DNA from: JAVZLH01 sp038883475
Lineage (GTDB): Archaea > Thermoproteota > Bathyarchaeia > Bathyarchaeales > Bathycorpusculaceae
Assembly: GCA_038883475.1 (NCBI GenBank)
Contig: JAVZMA010000017.1
Coordinates: 1-28,787, forward strand
Reading direction: 5' to 3'
Length of the DNA stretch: 28,787 nucleotides
A program made the position numbers and the translations under genes. Of this stretch, positions 1 through 6,978 are shown piece by piece. Position 1 is the first letter of the stretch, and each line of letters begins with the position of its first letter. Under the pieces are notes generated by a model, which saw only the letters and a list, made by a program, of their open reading frames with translations, searched no databases and was not told where the DNA came from.

Positions 1-161
1 AACAAAGAGCAGTCGCCGCTGAAGCCTTAACCTTTTCAATAAGCGACGGCAACCGCTACCAAGTTTCTACAAACGTTTACGTTTTAAACGTTCAACTAAC
101 GCTTAAGCCGACAGGCACCAAAAACATCCGCTACTTCACAATCCAACTGAGAGAAGCCTAA
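1..161 (+). CDS. C-terminal end of an unidentified beta-rich protein (5' end outside window)
   Basis: An open frame runs from the window edge (codons from base 3) to a TAA at 159-161, giving about 52 residues. The segment alternates hydrophobic and polar residues (for example VSTNVYVLNVQLTL), as in beta strands, and ends FTIQLREA. I do not recognise the family. The next start codon follows the stop by 2 nt, so it is almost certainly co-transcribed with the ABC-ATPase/GNAT gene and may work with it. No start, signal peptide or active site is visible because the gene is cut by the window edge. Confidence 0.6.
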   Translation, partial: QRAVAAEALTFSISDGNRYQVSTNVYVLNVQLTLKPTGTKNIRYFTIQLREA

Positions 162-163
162 CC

Positions 164-1603
164 ATGCAAATAGAACATTTCCGTATCCGCAGCTTCACCC
201 GAAAATGGGACGCTAAGGAAGGCAAATTCATCATCAACATAGCATACGAAACAGCAGCGCCTAAACCAACAGAACGTGTAGTCGGCGTGGCAGAAGCCTT
301 TGGCCTCGGCTTAGACAGATATGAAAAATTCGTTATTTACGACAATGTCGAGCTAAAAATTGGACCAAAAGACATTGTTTATATTACAGGCGACAGCGGC
401 TCAGGCAAAAGCGTGCTACTCAAAGCCTTAGAAAAGGACATCCACGAAGCCGACTGGAGCTGCATAAACATTGCTGACATCAAGCCTGTTCCAAGCAAGC
501 CCTTAATCGAAACCGTTGGAAAAAGCCTTGAAGAAGCCCTTGAGCTTCTGAGCCGAGTAGGGCTTAATGACGCCTTCCTTTTCCTACGCACTTACGAGCA
601 GCTTAGCGACGGACAGAAATACCGATACAAAATCGCCAAAATGATTGAAAGCGGAGCGCAGTTCTGGATTTTAGACGAGTTTGCAGCCACCCTTGATCGT
701 GACACAGCTAAAATAGTCGCCTACAACCTTCAAAAGTTTGCACGCCAACAAGGCAAAGCCGTTATAGCTGCGACAACCCACACAGACCTTTTTGAAGACT
801 TAAACCCAAGCGTTCACATTCACAAACGGTTCGGCAAAGAGTTAACAGTCAAATATTACCCCAACGTGCCGGCTAAAGAGTGCAGCCTCATCAGGGAAAT
901 GCGCATAGAAGAAGGCACAACAGAAGATTGGCGCAAACTTGCCCATTTCCATTACCGCAGCCACAAAGTTGCGGGAATCCGCAAAATCTTTAGACTTATA
1001 CGCGGCGACGAATTGTGCGGAATAATCATTTACAGTTATCCACCGCCAGTATGCTTCGGCAGAAGACACGTTCTGCCAAAAATGACCATGAAAGAGCTTA
1101 ATGAAAAACTAAGCACAATAAGCCGCGTCATCGTGCACCCAAAATACCGAACAATAGGCTTAGGCATTAAACTCGTCAGGGAAACGCTGCCTTTAGCTGG
1201 GACGCCCTACGTGGAAATGACAGCAGTCATGGCCAAATATAATCCCTTCGCAGAAAAAGCAGGAGTGCAAAAAATAGCCGAGCAGCCGCCGCCCAAACAA
1301 GCCATAAAAATAGCAGAAATCCTGCATAAACTTGGCTTCAACATTCACCTTCTTGGAAGCGAAAAATACGTTTTGAATAAGCTGAAAAGCCTAAACGAAA
1401 CAGAGGTAGAAACAATTAGAGAAGCCTTCATTAAGCATTGCCACGCACGGTTTATGAAATACTTTTTCTGCCACATGCCCTTTGGAAAAAAACAAGCCTA
1501 CACTGAAGAGGTGAGAAAAGCCAGCTTGGAAAGGCTTGCCCACTTAATCAAAGTCTGCGGCTTCCTAATGCGAACGAAAGTATACCTGTTTTGGCATTCT
1601 TGA
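164..1603 (+). CDS. ABC-type ATPase fused to a GNAT acetyltransferase-like domain
   Basis: This 479-aa soluble protein has an N-terminal ABC nucleotide-binding domain: Walker A GDSGSGKS (76-83), signature LSDGQ (147-151), Walker B FWILDEF (167-173) and an H-loop His in ATTHTD (206). The second half carries a GNAT-like acetyl-CoA signature around 321-338 (RVIVHPKYRTIGLGIKLV). No membrane segment is present, so a transport role is unlikely; a DNA- or RNA-linked or element-maintenance role is conceivable but unproven. It follows the upstream gene by 2 nt. The last ~30 codons recur, diverged, as a remnant at 6051-6152, so the region once held a second copy. Domain assignment is good; function is unknown. 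Confidence 0.8.
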   Translation: MQIEHFRIRSFTRKWDAKEGKFIINIAYETAAPKPTERVVGVAEAFGLGLDRYEKFVIYDNVELKIGPKDIVYITGDSGSGKSVLLKALEKDIHEADWSCINIADIKPVPSKPLIETVGKSLEEALELLSRVGLNDAFLFLRTYEQLSDGQKYRYKIAKMIESGAQFWILDEFAATLDRDTAKIVAYNLQKFARQQGKAVIAATTHTDLFEDLNPSVHIHKRFGKELTVKYYPNVPAKECSLIREMRIEEGTTEDWRKLAHFHYRSHKVAGIRKIFRLIRGDELCGIIIYSYPPPVCFGRRHVLPKMTMKELNEKLSTISRVIVHPKYRTIGLGIKLVRETLPLAGTPYVEMTAVMAKYNPFAEKAGVQKIAEQPPPKQAIKIAEILHKLGFNIHLLGSEKYVLNKLKSLNETEVETIREAFIKHCHARFMKYFFCHMPFGKKQAYTEEVRKASLERLAHLIKVCGFLMRTKVYLFWHS

Positions 1604-1664
1604 AATGCTATAAAATTAATTTCGGTTATACGTTATTAACAGAAGATTCAAAGAAAATAGCGGT

Positions 1665-2966
1665 TTATGAGGGGGTTATCAATCTTTTTGGTTTTCCGGG
1701 TTTAATGTATTGCTCATAACCTTTATAGAGCTCGCCTGGGTTCACTACATTGATTAAAAGTTGGGCATTCTTTGTGTTTTCTACCTCGTTCCAAACTGGA
1801 AAATTAATAGAGTAGATTTTCTTTTTTAACGTTTCAATTATCTTTTCTTTATCTTGCGCTTCGAGCTTTTCTCTGCTTTCTATTCTTATTTCTGCGATTG
1901 CTCTCCTTTCTTTATCGTAATAATTGATGATACAATACTCGCCTGTTAACGAGTTTTTATAACCCTCAAGTTCTTCTAGGCATTTTTCAACTTCCTGCGG
2001 GTTTAGCTTTGCTCCTGCAAGATAGGCTGCTTCCCTTCTTATTTCACTGATAGAAGTTACGATTCCATCATCTTCTTTCTCAACACATTTTGCCCAATCA
2101 CCTATCTTGTAATTTAAAAGCACCATGTAGGGTTTACTAACATCAGAAGGATATAAATTACTTACAACAATGTCGCCTATTTCGCCAATTCCTACATCAG
2201 ATCCATCCCTTGTTAAGAAAATCAACGTTTCAGGCAACGATATAACATGCTCATCGCTAAATGGTTGAAGTTCATAAGCCATTATCCCATTTTCAGAAGA
2301 AGCATAAAGATCATACACAGACCCTCTTAACTCTTCTCCCATCTTTTTTCTCCTTTCAACAGTCGATGGTTCTCCCCCAGGAAAAATAGATTCGAAGTTA
2401 GGTTCTATACTAAATGCTTGGAGAACCAGAGGTAAACGGCACGCGAATGTTGTCAAACTAGTAAGTATATTTGGCTTGAACTCTTTATACTTATCAATAA
2501 AATTCTGTGGATTTTCTCTTATTTCTTGGGGAGGTATGTGCAGAAAGTTATAACCATATGTAGAAAACGAATGGTGAACCATATAACCAGAAGTGGCAGG
2601 AGGGTTAGGAAGACAACTTAAAATTTTGTCGCTTTTTTTTAACCCTATTTTATAGGCTTTAACAATTTGGGGCACAAACCATTTTTCATCATCAGGATTT
2701 AGCCAAATTTCTTTTGGTTTTCCTGCGGTTCCAGAGGTGTAGAAGGGTCCTTTAGCTTCGGGATGTTTATAATAAACTAATTCAGGTAAGTCGGCAGGAG
2801 TCGTATACAATCCTTTTTCATAAGCTTTTAGTAAATCTTCAGGCTTTCTAATTTCATCAGGGTTTATTCCCAATTCCTTATATTTTCTTGCATACCATGG
2901 GATTTCTTTAGAAAGGCTTACAACATATCGTATTCTCTTGTTTACCTCTTCTTTTGAGAATGCCAT
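1665..2966 (-). CDS. Adenylate-forming enzyme, phenylacetate-CoA ligase (PaaK)-like
   Basis: This 433-aa protein of the acyl-adenylate-forming superfamily carries the AMP-binding P-loop YTSGTAGKPKEIW near residues 76-88, a DLYASSENG adenine-binding motif and GDWAKC in the place of the hinge-region Asp motif. It ends with an alpha/beta C-terminal domain. Such enzymes activate a carboxylate with ATP to an acyl-AMP, usually then to a CoA thioester; the substrate cannot be read here. The frame opens at 2984, but the bases just inside form a strong ribosome-binding site (GGAGGTG) about 9 nt before the ATG at 2966, so I take that as the start. It is divergent, with a short gap, from another adenylate-forming gene at 3040, suggesting a shared pathway. 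Confidence 0.8.
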   Translation of the reverse strand: MAFSKEEVNKRIRYVVSLSKEIPWYARKYKELGINPDEIRKPEDLLKAYEKGLYTTPADLPELVYYKHPEAKGPFYTSGTAGKPKEIWLNPDDEKWFVPQIVKAYKIGLKKSDKILSCLPNPPATSGYMVHHSFSTYGYNFLHIPPQEIRENPQNFIDKYKEFKPNILTSLTTFACRLPLVLQAFSIEPNFESIFPGGEPSTVERRKKMGEELRGSVYDLYASSENGIMAYELQPFSDEHVISLPETLIFLTRDGSDVGIGEIGDIVVSNLYPSDVSKPYMVLLNYKIGDWAKCVEKEDDGIVTSISEIRREAAYLAGAKLNPQEVEKCLEELEGYKNSLTGEYCIINYYDKERRAIAEIRIESREKLEAQDKEKIIETLKKKIYSINFPVWNEVENTKNAQLLINVVNPGELYKGYEQYIKPGKPKRLITPS

Positions 2967-3002
2967 GTTGGAAGACACCTCCATTTGCCAATTTTTCTTG
3001 AT

Positions 3003-3030
3003 GGAAAGTTTTTAAAATTTTGCGGAATTA
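3003..3030 (+). promoter_or_regulatory. TATA-like promoter for the 3040 gene (leaderless)
   Basis: An AT-rich box (tttttaaaatttt) at about 3008-3020 lies 20-30 nt before the ATG at 3040, with no ribosome-binding site between. This fits an archaeal TATA box driving a leaderless transcript. The divergent PaaK-like gene instead has a strong GGAGGTG. Confidence 0.5.
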
Positions 3031-3039
3031 TCTTCTACT

Positions 3040-4047
3040 ATGCAGTTTTATGTTCCATATGAGGATGGGAAGGTTGACCTTGAAGCGTATTTGCTTGAAG
3101 TGTTAAACTTTCATTTTAGGGAAACGCCATATTGGAGGGGAAAGTTAAGCCAACGCATTATTGATGAGCTTGTCTGCGACAGTTTGGATGAAACCTTGCA
3201 TAACCTATCGAAATTTGAGGTTGATCAAAACCTTCTTAGGACGAGGTGGGTGGATTTCAAACCGAAAGGCTTGTCAAAGGTTAAGTGTTCTTTCTCTTCT
3301 GGCACCACTGGACCGCAAAAATACTGTTTATGGAGCGAAGATTACATTCAGAAGCAAGCAGAATACATCCACTACTATCTTGAGAGAACCGGCCTCAGCA
3401 TGAAAAACGCGGTAATTCAAGGTCCTTCAAGCGTTTATAAGGATGTTAATGAAAGGTTTGTGCAGTTGTTCGGCGGAATCCCATACTTTGTGGGTTTAAG
3501 GGTGGAAGGGTTAAAGCCAATCATTGAAAACGCAGCCGCCAAAGGAACAGAAGAACTAATAAGAGTTGTCAAAGAATACTTCGCTCCAGAAATCGAAAAG
3601 ACTAAACGCTTCCTAGAACATGACGAAGACATCAACTTCATACGGTCAGCATGGATGATGCTCGCCTTCTTCGAAACATTCTTCGGAGAAAAAAGAAACA
3701 TTACAGCGGTTATGACAAGCGGTTTAGGCTACACACCCAATAACCACCAACTTCTAACACAAAAATTCAAACACGTAATCCCATCATACGGCTACTTCGC
3801 CTTCGGCGACGCCTTAGGCAGATACGCCAACGGCAACCTCGACTATTACCCAGCATTCCCAAACACCATTTTCACAGTAATTAAACAAGAAGGCGAAATA
3901 GCCAAATATGGCGAAAAAGGCAACCCCCTATTCATCATAGCAAGAAAAGACCTCCTCCTAATACTAAAAGAAAACAACGAAACAGCAGAAAAAGCCCAAC
4001 CAACAGACAACTTCCCATGGAACGGAATAAGAAACCCACAAAGATAA
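3040..4047 (+). CDS. Adenylate-forming enzyme, PaaK/LuxE-like
   Basis: This 335-aa protein has the adenylate-forming P-loop SSGTTGPQK at residues 86-94 and a later SYGYFAFGD stretch that may correspond to the adenine-binding motif. It is about 100 residues shorter than typical PaaK proteins and lacks a full C-terminal cap domain; it resembles acyl-protein synthetase/LuxE-like members that activate an acyl group. It ends IRNPQR. The substrate is unknown. It is divergent from the 433-aa relative at 1665-2966. Codon choice changes inside the gene: the first third favours T/G at third positions, while from about 3500 onward A/C dominate. That may mark a recombination junction or simply uneven codon usage. 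Confidence 0.75.
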   Translation: MQFYVPYEDGKVDLEAYLLEVLNFHFRETPYWRGKLSQRIIDELVCDSLDETLHNLSKFEVDQNLLRTRWVDFKPKGLSKVKCSFSSGTTGPQKYCLWSEDYIQKQAEYIHYYLERTGLSMKNAVIQGPSSVYKDVNERFVQLFGGIPYFVGLRVEGLKPIIENAAAKGTEELIRVVKEYFAPEIEKTKRFLEHDEDINFIRSAWMMLAFFETFFGEKRNITAVMTSGLGYTPNNHQLLTQKFKHVIPSYGYFAFGDALGRYANGNLDYYPAFPNTIFTVIKQEGEIAKYGEKGNPLFIIARKDLLLILKENNETAEKAQPTDNFPWNGIRNPQR

Positions 4048-4130
4048 TCAAAACAACAACCCTCAAAAAACAAAAATTAAGAAAAATACATCTTGTCTGA
4101 TATTTCATTCTCATGGTTTTTGTCCTGTTG

Positions 4131-4553
4131 TTAGTAGGGTTGTTTTTCCATAGTATGTGGGGGTTGTTTTGATGTTTTGAAGCCTGCTTTGGACATGAGT
4201 TTTTCGATGTATTCTTTTTTGTAATGGATTATGTTTGTTTTCAGCCTCATTGGAAGGTTCATTAGGGCTACAGCCAAATAGAAGGGTGTTGAAGTTATTG
4301 CCTGGAGCGGTTTCTGTTTTATAAGCAGCTTGTAGTCGCTTACTCCTTTTGTGTAGGCGACTGTTTGCACGTATACGAGGCTCAGCCTGCCGTCCTTCTT
4401 TAAAACCCTTTTTGCCTCTGAAACCAGCCTTTGCACGGAATAGGGCGGTATATAGCTGATAAAATTAACCCGGAAATCCCATCTAAACTTTCATCCTTGA
4501 AGGGCAGCTTATCCACAAACCTATAAAGGTGAATTTTGGCGGAATACGCCGCT
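4131..4553 (-). pseudogene. Frameshifted remnant of a class I SAM-dependent methyltransferase (C-terminal part)
   Basis: On the minus strand, 4131-4490 encodes IPPYSVQRLVSEAKRVLKKD, a typical post-motif-IV stretch of class I methyltransferases, followed by a C-terminal tail. Upstream in another frame, about 4475-4553, lies DKLPFKDESLDGIS, the usual methyltransferase sequence just before that point. The two halves therefore join across a frameshift near 4475-4490. The N-terminal SAM-binding part (GxGxG) is absent and homology stops where the repeated cassette begins (~4556). I read it as a broken gene truncated by the cassette. A 101-aa ORF from an internal ATG at 4436 is the longest intact piece, but it lacks a SAM-binding site. 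Confidence 0.65.
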
Positions 4554-4646
4554 GATTTTGCTTTGAAGATGTTAATTTTGTTTGTTTTTTGTTTTTACGC
4601 TTTTCTTCGTTAAATTTTAGAGAGAAAACGTAGGGAATCGAACTGC

Positions 4647-4660
4647 TTTTATGTTTATAT
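4647..4660 (+). promoter_or_regulatory. TATA-like promoter of cassette copy 1
   Basis: The box ttttatgtttatat lies about 45-58 nt before the ATG at 4705 and is conserved at 6256-6268 in copy 2 inside otherwise diverged leader sequence. A GGAG/GAGG-type ribosome-binding site 12 nt before the ATG is also kept in both copies. Confidence 0.55.
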
Positions 4661-4704
4661 GATAATTTTGACACTTTTGATTTGATGGAGTGAGCGGGTT
4701 TCCC

Positions 4705-5088
4705 ATGTTTAGTCTTAAGGGTGTTTTGTTGCTAATTGGGTATGCAGTTTTTCTATTTTGGCTTGCTGTTCTGTTTTATGCTTTTATCTCATACATCCTT
4801 GGCTATTCGCCTCTAGGAATCCTAATCTCGCCAGAATCTCAACTTTCAATTTTAGGCTACTCCATATTGTTAAGAGAGTTCCATTCTCCATTGAAGAAGA
4901 AAGGGAAATATGGGATGATTCTGATAGCCTTCGATATGATTTTAGGGATCTCTATAATAGTGATAGGCGCTTACACCATTATTTTTGTGAATCCAAACCC
5001 GTTCGCATACCTATGCCTTGTGACGGGAGCATCCATCATCCTCATCAGCGCAAGACGCACGCAAAAATGGAGAGGTGAAGATGTTTAG
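4705..5088 (+). CDS. Small multi-pass membrane protein of the cassette, copy 1
   Basis: This 127-aa protein has an N-terminal hydrophobic stretch (about residues 5-35, probably one or two helices), a central basic segment (LREFHSPLKKKGKYG) and two further hydrophobic helices (about 72-92 and 97-115), then a basic tail. No enzymatic motif is visible and I do not recognise the family. The frame opens at GTG 4690, but alignment with the paralogue at 6315, together with the spacing of the purine-rich ribosome-binding site, supports the ATG at 4705. It overlaps the next gene by 8 nt, so translation is probably coupled. It is about 75% similar to copy 2. Confidence 0.7.
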   Translation: MFSLKGVLLLIGYAVFLFWLAVLFYAFISYILGYSPLGILISPESQLSILGYSILLREFHSPLKKKGKYGMILIAFDMILGISIIVIGAYTIIFVNPNPFAYLCLVTGASIILISARRTQKWRGEDV

Positions 5089-5341
5089 AAAGGAAATTGC
5101 TTTTGAAGGTTACCTCGTCCATTACTATGAAACCTCATGCCTCGAGAAATGGCCAGCATACTACCTCAGAGAAGAGAGAAAGGGACACGAGTCCATGAAA
5201 AGGTGGTTCCAAGAACTTCTAAAACAACTCGTAGAAAGGAGGAAGGAGAAACCCGAAATCATAAGTTTTGAGGATATAATTCCAAAACAGGTTTATGAAA
5301 GGATGCTCCAAAACCAATGTCGAAATTTCGCTTCAGAATAA
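5081..5341 (+). CDS. Small charged cassette protein, copy 1 (alternative C-terminus)
   Basis: This 86-aa hydrophilic protein is rich in Lys, Glu and aromatics (MFRKEIAFEGYLVHYYETSC at the N-terminus, then helical KRWFQELLKQLVERRKE). The family is unknown to me. Start ATG 5081 matches the copy-2 start; it overlaps the upstream membrane-protein gene by 8 nt. Relative to copy 2 a 1-nt length difference near 5310-5320 shifts the frame, so this copy ends NQCRNFASE, whereas copy 2 continues as FRFRIIVEAEEIC. The downstream DNA is otherwise nearly identical, so one C-terminus is derived. The convergent retropepsin-like gene begins 22 nt after its stop. Confidence 0.7.
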   Translation: MFRKEIAFEGYLVHYYETSCLEKWPAYYLREERKGHESMKRWFQELLKQLVERRKEKPEIISFEDIIPKQVYERMLQNQCRNFASE

Positions 5342-5363
5342 TTGTAGAAGCTGAGGAGATATG

Positions 5364-5720
5364 TTAAAAGCGTATTCTCTTAGACTTTAACTTACCCGTT
5401 TGGGGGTCAAACATAAACCCCAAAGTTTCGATGACAGTAACACCTAAAACGCTTTTATCCTTCTCCTCACCAAACACAACAGGGCCAACAGTCCTCCGCC
5501 CCATCAACTCAAAAAACACCACACCAACATCTCTGATGGCTTCCTTGCCATCAGCCAATGAAAGTTTAATTTTGTCGATGGGCTTAACTCCAATCTCCAT
5601 TAACTTATGCGAAGGCACCACACTAACGGGAAAGCCAACATCAACAGGCAGATCAACAAAAACAAACTTAAAAGGCTCCTCAACATTCGAAACCTTAACC
5701 TTAAAATTTGGATCTCTCAC
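5364..5720 (-). CDS. Retropepsin-like (clan AA) aspartyl protease homologue with D-V-G site, copy 1
   Basis: This 118-aa protein has the layout of prokaryotic single-domain retropepsin-like proteins. It carries an active-site-like strand PVDVGFPVSVVP (residues ~25-36), LADGKEA, a GRRTVGPVVFGEE strand pair, then SVLGVTVIETLGFMFDPQTG, matching the usual LLG-x-x-x-L-E-x-L-G-x-x-x-D-P-x-T-G ending. The catalytic triplet normally D-T/S-G is D-V-G here, so the Thr/Ser that braces the dimeric site is missing; the protein may be inactive, or a binding protein. The start is GTG at 5720. A TATA-like box at 5742-5754 about 25 nt upstream suggests a leaderless transcript. It is convergent with the two plus-strand cassette genes. 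Confidence 0.75.
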   Translation of the reverse strand: MRDPNFKVKVSNVEEPFKFVFVDLPVDVGFPVSVVPSHKLMEIGVKPIDKIKLSLADGKEAIRDVGVVFFELMGRRTVGPVVFGEEKDKSVLGVTVIETLGFMFDPQTGKLKSKRIRF

Positions 5721-5741
5721 AAAGAAATAACAAGACTAAGC

Positions 5742-5754
5742 AAAATATTAAATT
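5742..5754 (-). promoter_or_regulatory. TATA-like promoter of retropepsin-like gene, copy 1
   Basis: Read on the minus strand, taatttaatattt is about 25 nt before the GTG start at 5720, preceded by a purine/C-rich BRE-like ggggc. The element is identical in copy 2 at 7353-7365. It implies a leaderless mRNA. Confidence 0.55.
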
Positions 5755-5861
5755 AGCCCCAATCCTCCTTGGCGATTCATCCGTGTTACAATAAACGAAA
5801 ATAAGTGCAATATTCTTATGAAAATAGAAAAAGAGGGATTTGCGGGGGATTTCTCCATTAA

Positions 5862-5931
5862 AAGCGCAAATAGGCTACCCCGGCTACTTTTTGGATTACC
5901 CCGGTACACTTTTTGTATTTTATTTGCGCTT
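5862..5931. repeat. 11-bp inverted repeat and short direct repeats at the cassette 1 / integrase remnant border
   Basis: aagcgcaaata at 5862-5872 is the exact reverse complement of tatttgcgctt at 5921-5931. Between them the motif taccccgg followed by a T-run occurs twice (about 5876-5892 and 5897-5914). The right half-site overlaps the last codons of the integrase-like remnant. The left half-site is the conserved right end of the cassette. This could be a recombination site; it is too short to be sure. Confidence 0.5.
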
Positions 5932-6051
5932 CCTAAAAAACATTAAGTCGTCCTTCTGGCAAACGTATTCAAAGCCTGACTCAAGTAACGCTTTAATCTC
6001 ATCTGGTTTTGTTGCCACTTTCACCGTAAATTCGTCGCTGTATTCTCCGAA
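5920..6051 (-). pseudogene. C-terminal remnant resembling an archaeal tyrosine recombinase/integrase
   Basis: The minus strand encodes 43 residues, beginning FGEYSDEFTVKVATKPDEIK and ending FEYVCQKDDLMFFRKRK, then TAA. This 'DEF-V-VA-T-EE-...-L-E-GFEYV-...-FRKRK' ending is, from memory, the tail found on many archaeal tyrosine-type integrases. The frame is closed by a stop at 6052-6054, and no catalytic R-H-R-Y region remains. On its other side sits the C-terminal remnant of an ABC/GNAT gene on the opposite strand, so both genes were cut at the same point. I am sure of the open reading remnant, moderately sure of the family. Confidence 0.5.
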
Positions 6052-6152
6052 TTAAAGAAGTCGGGGGAGACAGTCTCGAAAGACTCGCACACTCAATTAA
6101 AATTTGCGGCTTCCTATTACAGACTAAGGTTTATCTTTTCTGGAAGAAATAA
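6051..6152 (+). pseudogene. C-terminal remnant of a second ABC-ATPase/GNAT gene
   Basis: From about 6057 to the TAA at 6150-6152 the plus strand reads EVGGDSLERLAHSIKICGFL followed by LQTKVYLFWKK. The intact protein at 164-1603 ends with EVRKASLERLAHLIKVCGFL and MRTKVYLFWHS. The match covers the last ~31 residues, with no upstream homology. It is a truncated paralogue, joined head to head with an integrase-like remnant. The stop lies about 13 nt before the start of cassette copy 2. Confidence 0.75.
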
Positions 6153-6255
6153 TATTGTTCGTAAGTTTGCTTTGAAAATGTAAATTTTGCTTGTTCTTAG
6201 CTTCTTCGCCGTTTTTCGTTAAATTTTAAAGAGAAAACGTAAGAAATCGAACCGC

Positions 6256-6268
6256 CTTTATGTTTATA
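6256..6268 (+). promoter_or_regulatory. TATA-like promoter of cassette copy 2
   Basis: tttatgtttata at about 6257-6268 is the conserved counterpart of the copy-1 element, 47-58 nt upstream of the ATG at 6315. A GAGGTG ribosome-binding site sits 12 nt before that ATG. Confidence 0.55.
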
Positions 6269-6314
6269 CAAGAATTTTGACACCTTTATTTGACGACGAG
6301 GTGTGTGAAACCCC

Positions 6315-6680
6315 ATGTCTAATCTTAAGGATGTTTTGTTGTTGACTGGGTATGCAGTTTTTCTGTTTTGGTTTGCCGTGTTGGCCTTTGCCTTTGTCTC
6401 CTACATGCTCGGCTATCCAATTCCAGAAATCCTAATCTCACCAGAATCTTCACTTTCTTTTTTAGGCTACTCATTCTTGTTGAGAGAGTTCCAATTTCCA
6501 TTGAAGAAGGGAGGGAAATATTGGAAGTTTCTGTTTGCCTACGACGTGTTTTTAGGGATCTTTATGATAATGGTGGGCGCCTACACTATCATTTTTGTGA
6601 ATCCGAACCTGTTTGCATTCTTATGCCTTATGATGGGAGCATCCATAATCCTCATCCATACAAAGCCCATTACTAAATAG
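6315..6680 (+). CDS. Small multi-pass membrane protein of the cassette, copy 2
   Basis: This 121-aa paralogue of the 4705-5088 product has the same hydrophobic pattern: N-terminal helix or helices to residue ~35, a central LREFQFPLKKGGKYW basic segment, then two C-terminal helices around IIFVNPN. The segment VGAYTIIFVNPN is shared almost exactly with copy 1. The C-terminus is shorter (HTKPITK), and the stop is 10 nt before the next start instead of overlapping it. No known domain is visible. The start is ATG with GAGGTG upstream. Confidence 0.7.
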   Translation: MSNLKDVLLLTGYAVFLFWFAVLAFAFVSYMLGYPIPEILISPESSLSFLGYSFLLREFQFPLKKGGKYWKFLFAYDVFLGIFMIMVGAYTIIFVNPNLFAFLCLMMGASIILIHTKPITK

Positions 6681-6690
6681 AGGTGCAGAA

Positions 6691-6978
6691 ATGTTTAGGA
6701 AAGAGACGGTTTTTGAGGGTTACTTCGTCTCTTACTATGAAACATCATGCCTCGAGAAATGGCCAGCATACTATCTCAGAGAAGAGGGAAAGGGACATGA
6801 GCCCATGAAAAGGTGGTTCCAAGAACTTCTAAAACAACTCGTAGAAAAGAGGAAGGAGGAACCCGAAATTATAAGTTTTGAGGATATAATTCCGAAAGAG
6901 GTTTATGAGAGGATGCTTCAAAGACCGCTGGCAAAATTTCGCTTCAGAATAATTGTAGAAGCTGAGGAGATATGTTAA
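6691..6978 (+). CDS. Small charged cassette protein, copy 2 (long C-terminus)
   Basis: This 95-aa paralogue of the 5081-5341 product is over 85% identical through residue ~75 and then ends LAKFRFRIIVEAEEIC. The last two stop-codon bases overlap the stop of the convergent retropepsin-like gene (shared ttaa at 6975-6978). The predicted helix KRWFQELLKQLVEKRKEE is conserved. The strict linkage with the opposing gene in both cassettes suggests a functional partnership, possibly regulator/partner or toxin-antitoxin-like; this is inference only. Confidence 0.7.
   Translation: MFRKETVFEGYFVSYYETSCLEKWPAYYLREEGKGHEPMKRWFQELLKQLVEKRKEEPEIISFEDIIPKEVYERMLQRPLAKFRFRIIVEAEEIC

Larger units (their letters stand above)
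4556..5883. repeat. Tandem three-gene cassette, copy 1
   Basis: This ~1.33 kb block aligns along its length with 6165-7494, including the 5' promoter region, three genes in the same arrangement and the 3' non-coding tail ending in gcgcaaataggctaccc. Identity rises from left to right: the membrane-protein end is clearly diverged, whereas the minus-strand gene is about 97% identical by eye. The flanks differ between copies: methyltransferase remnant on the left, integrase-like remnant on the right. The block itself, and not a larger segment, therefore seems to be the duplicated unit. Confidence 0.85.

Noticed and set aside
4483..4674. 63-codon minus-strand ORF
   Set aside because: It spans the cassette promoter and the methyltransferase-remnant border, and its low-complexity Lys/Ser content suggests chance.
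5840..6055. 71-codon plus-strand ORF
   Set aside because: It is the antisense of the integrase-like remnant, whose minus-strand reading gives the familiar tail; the plus reading shows no motif.
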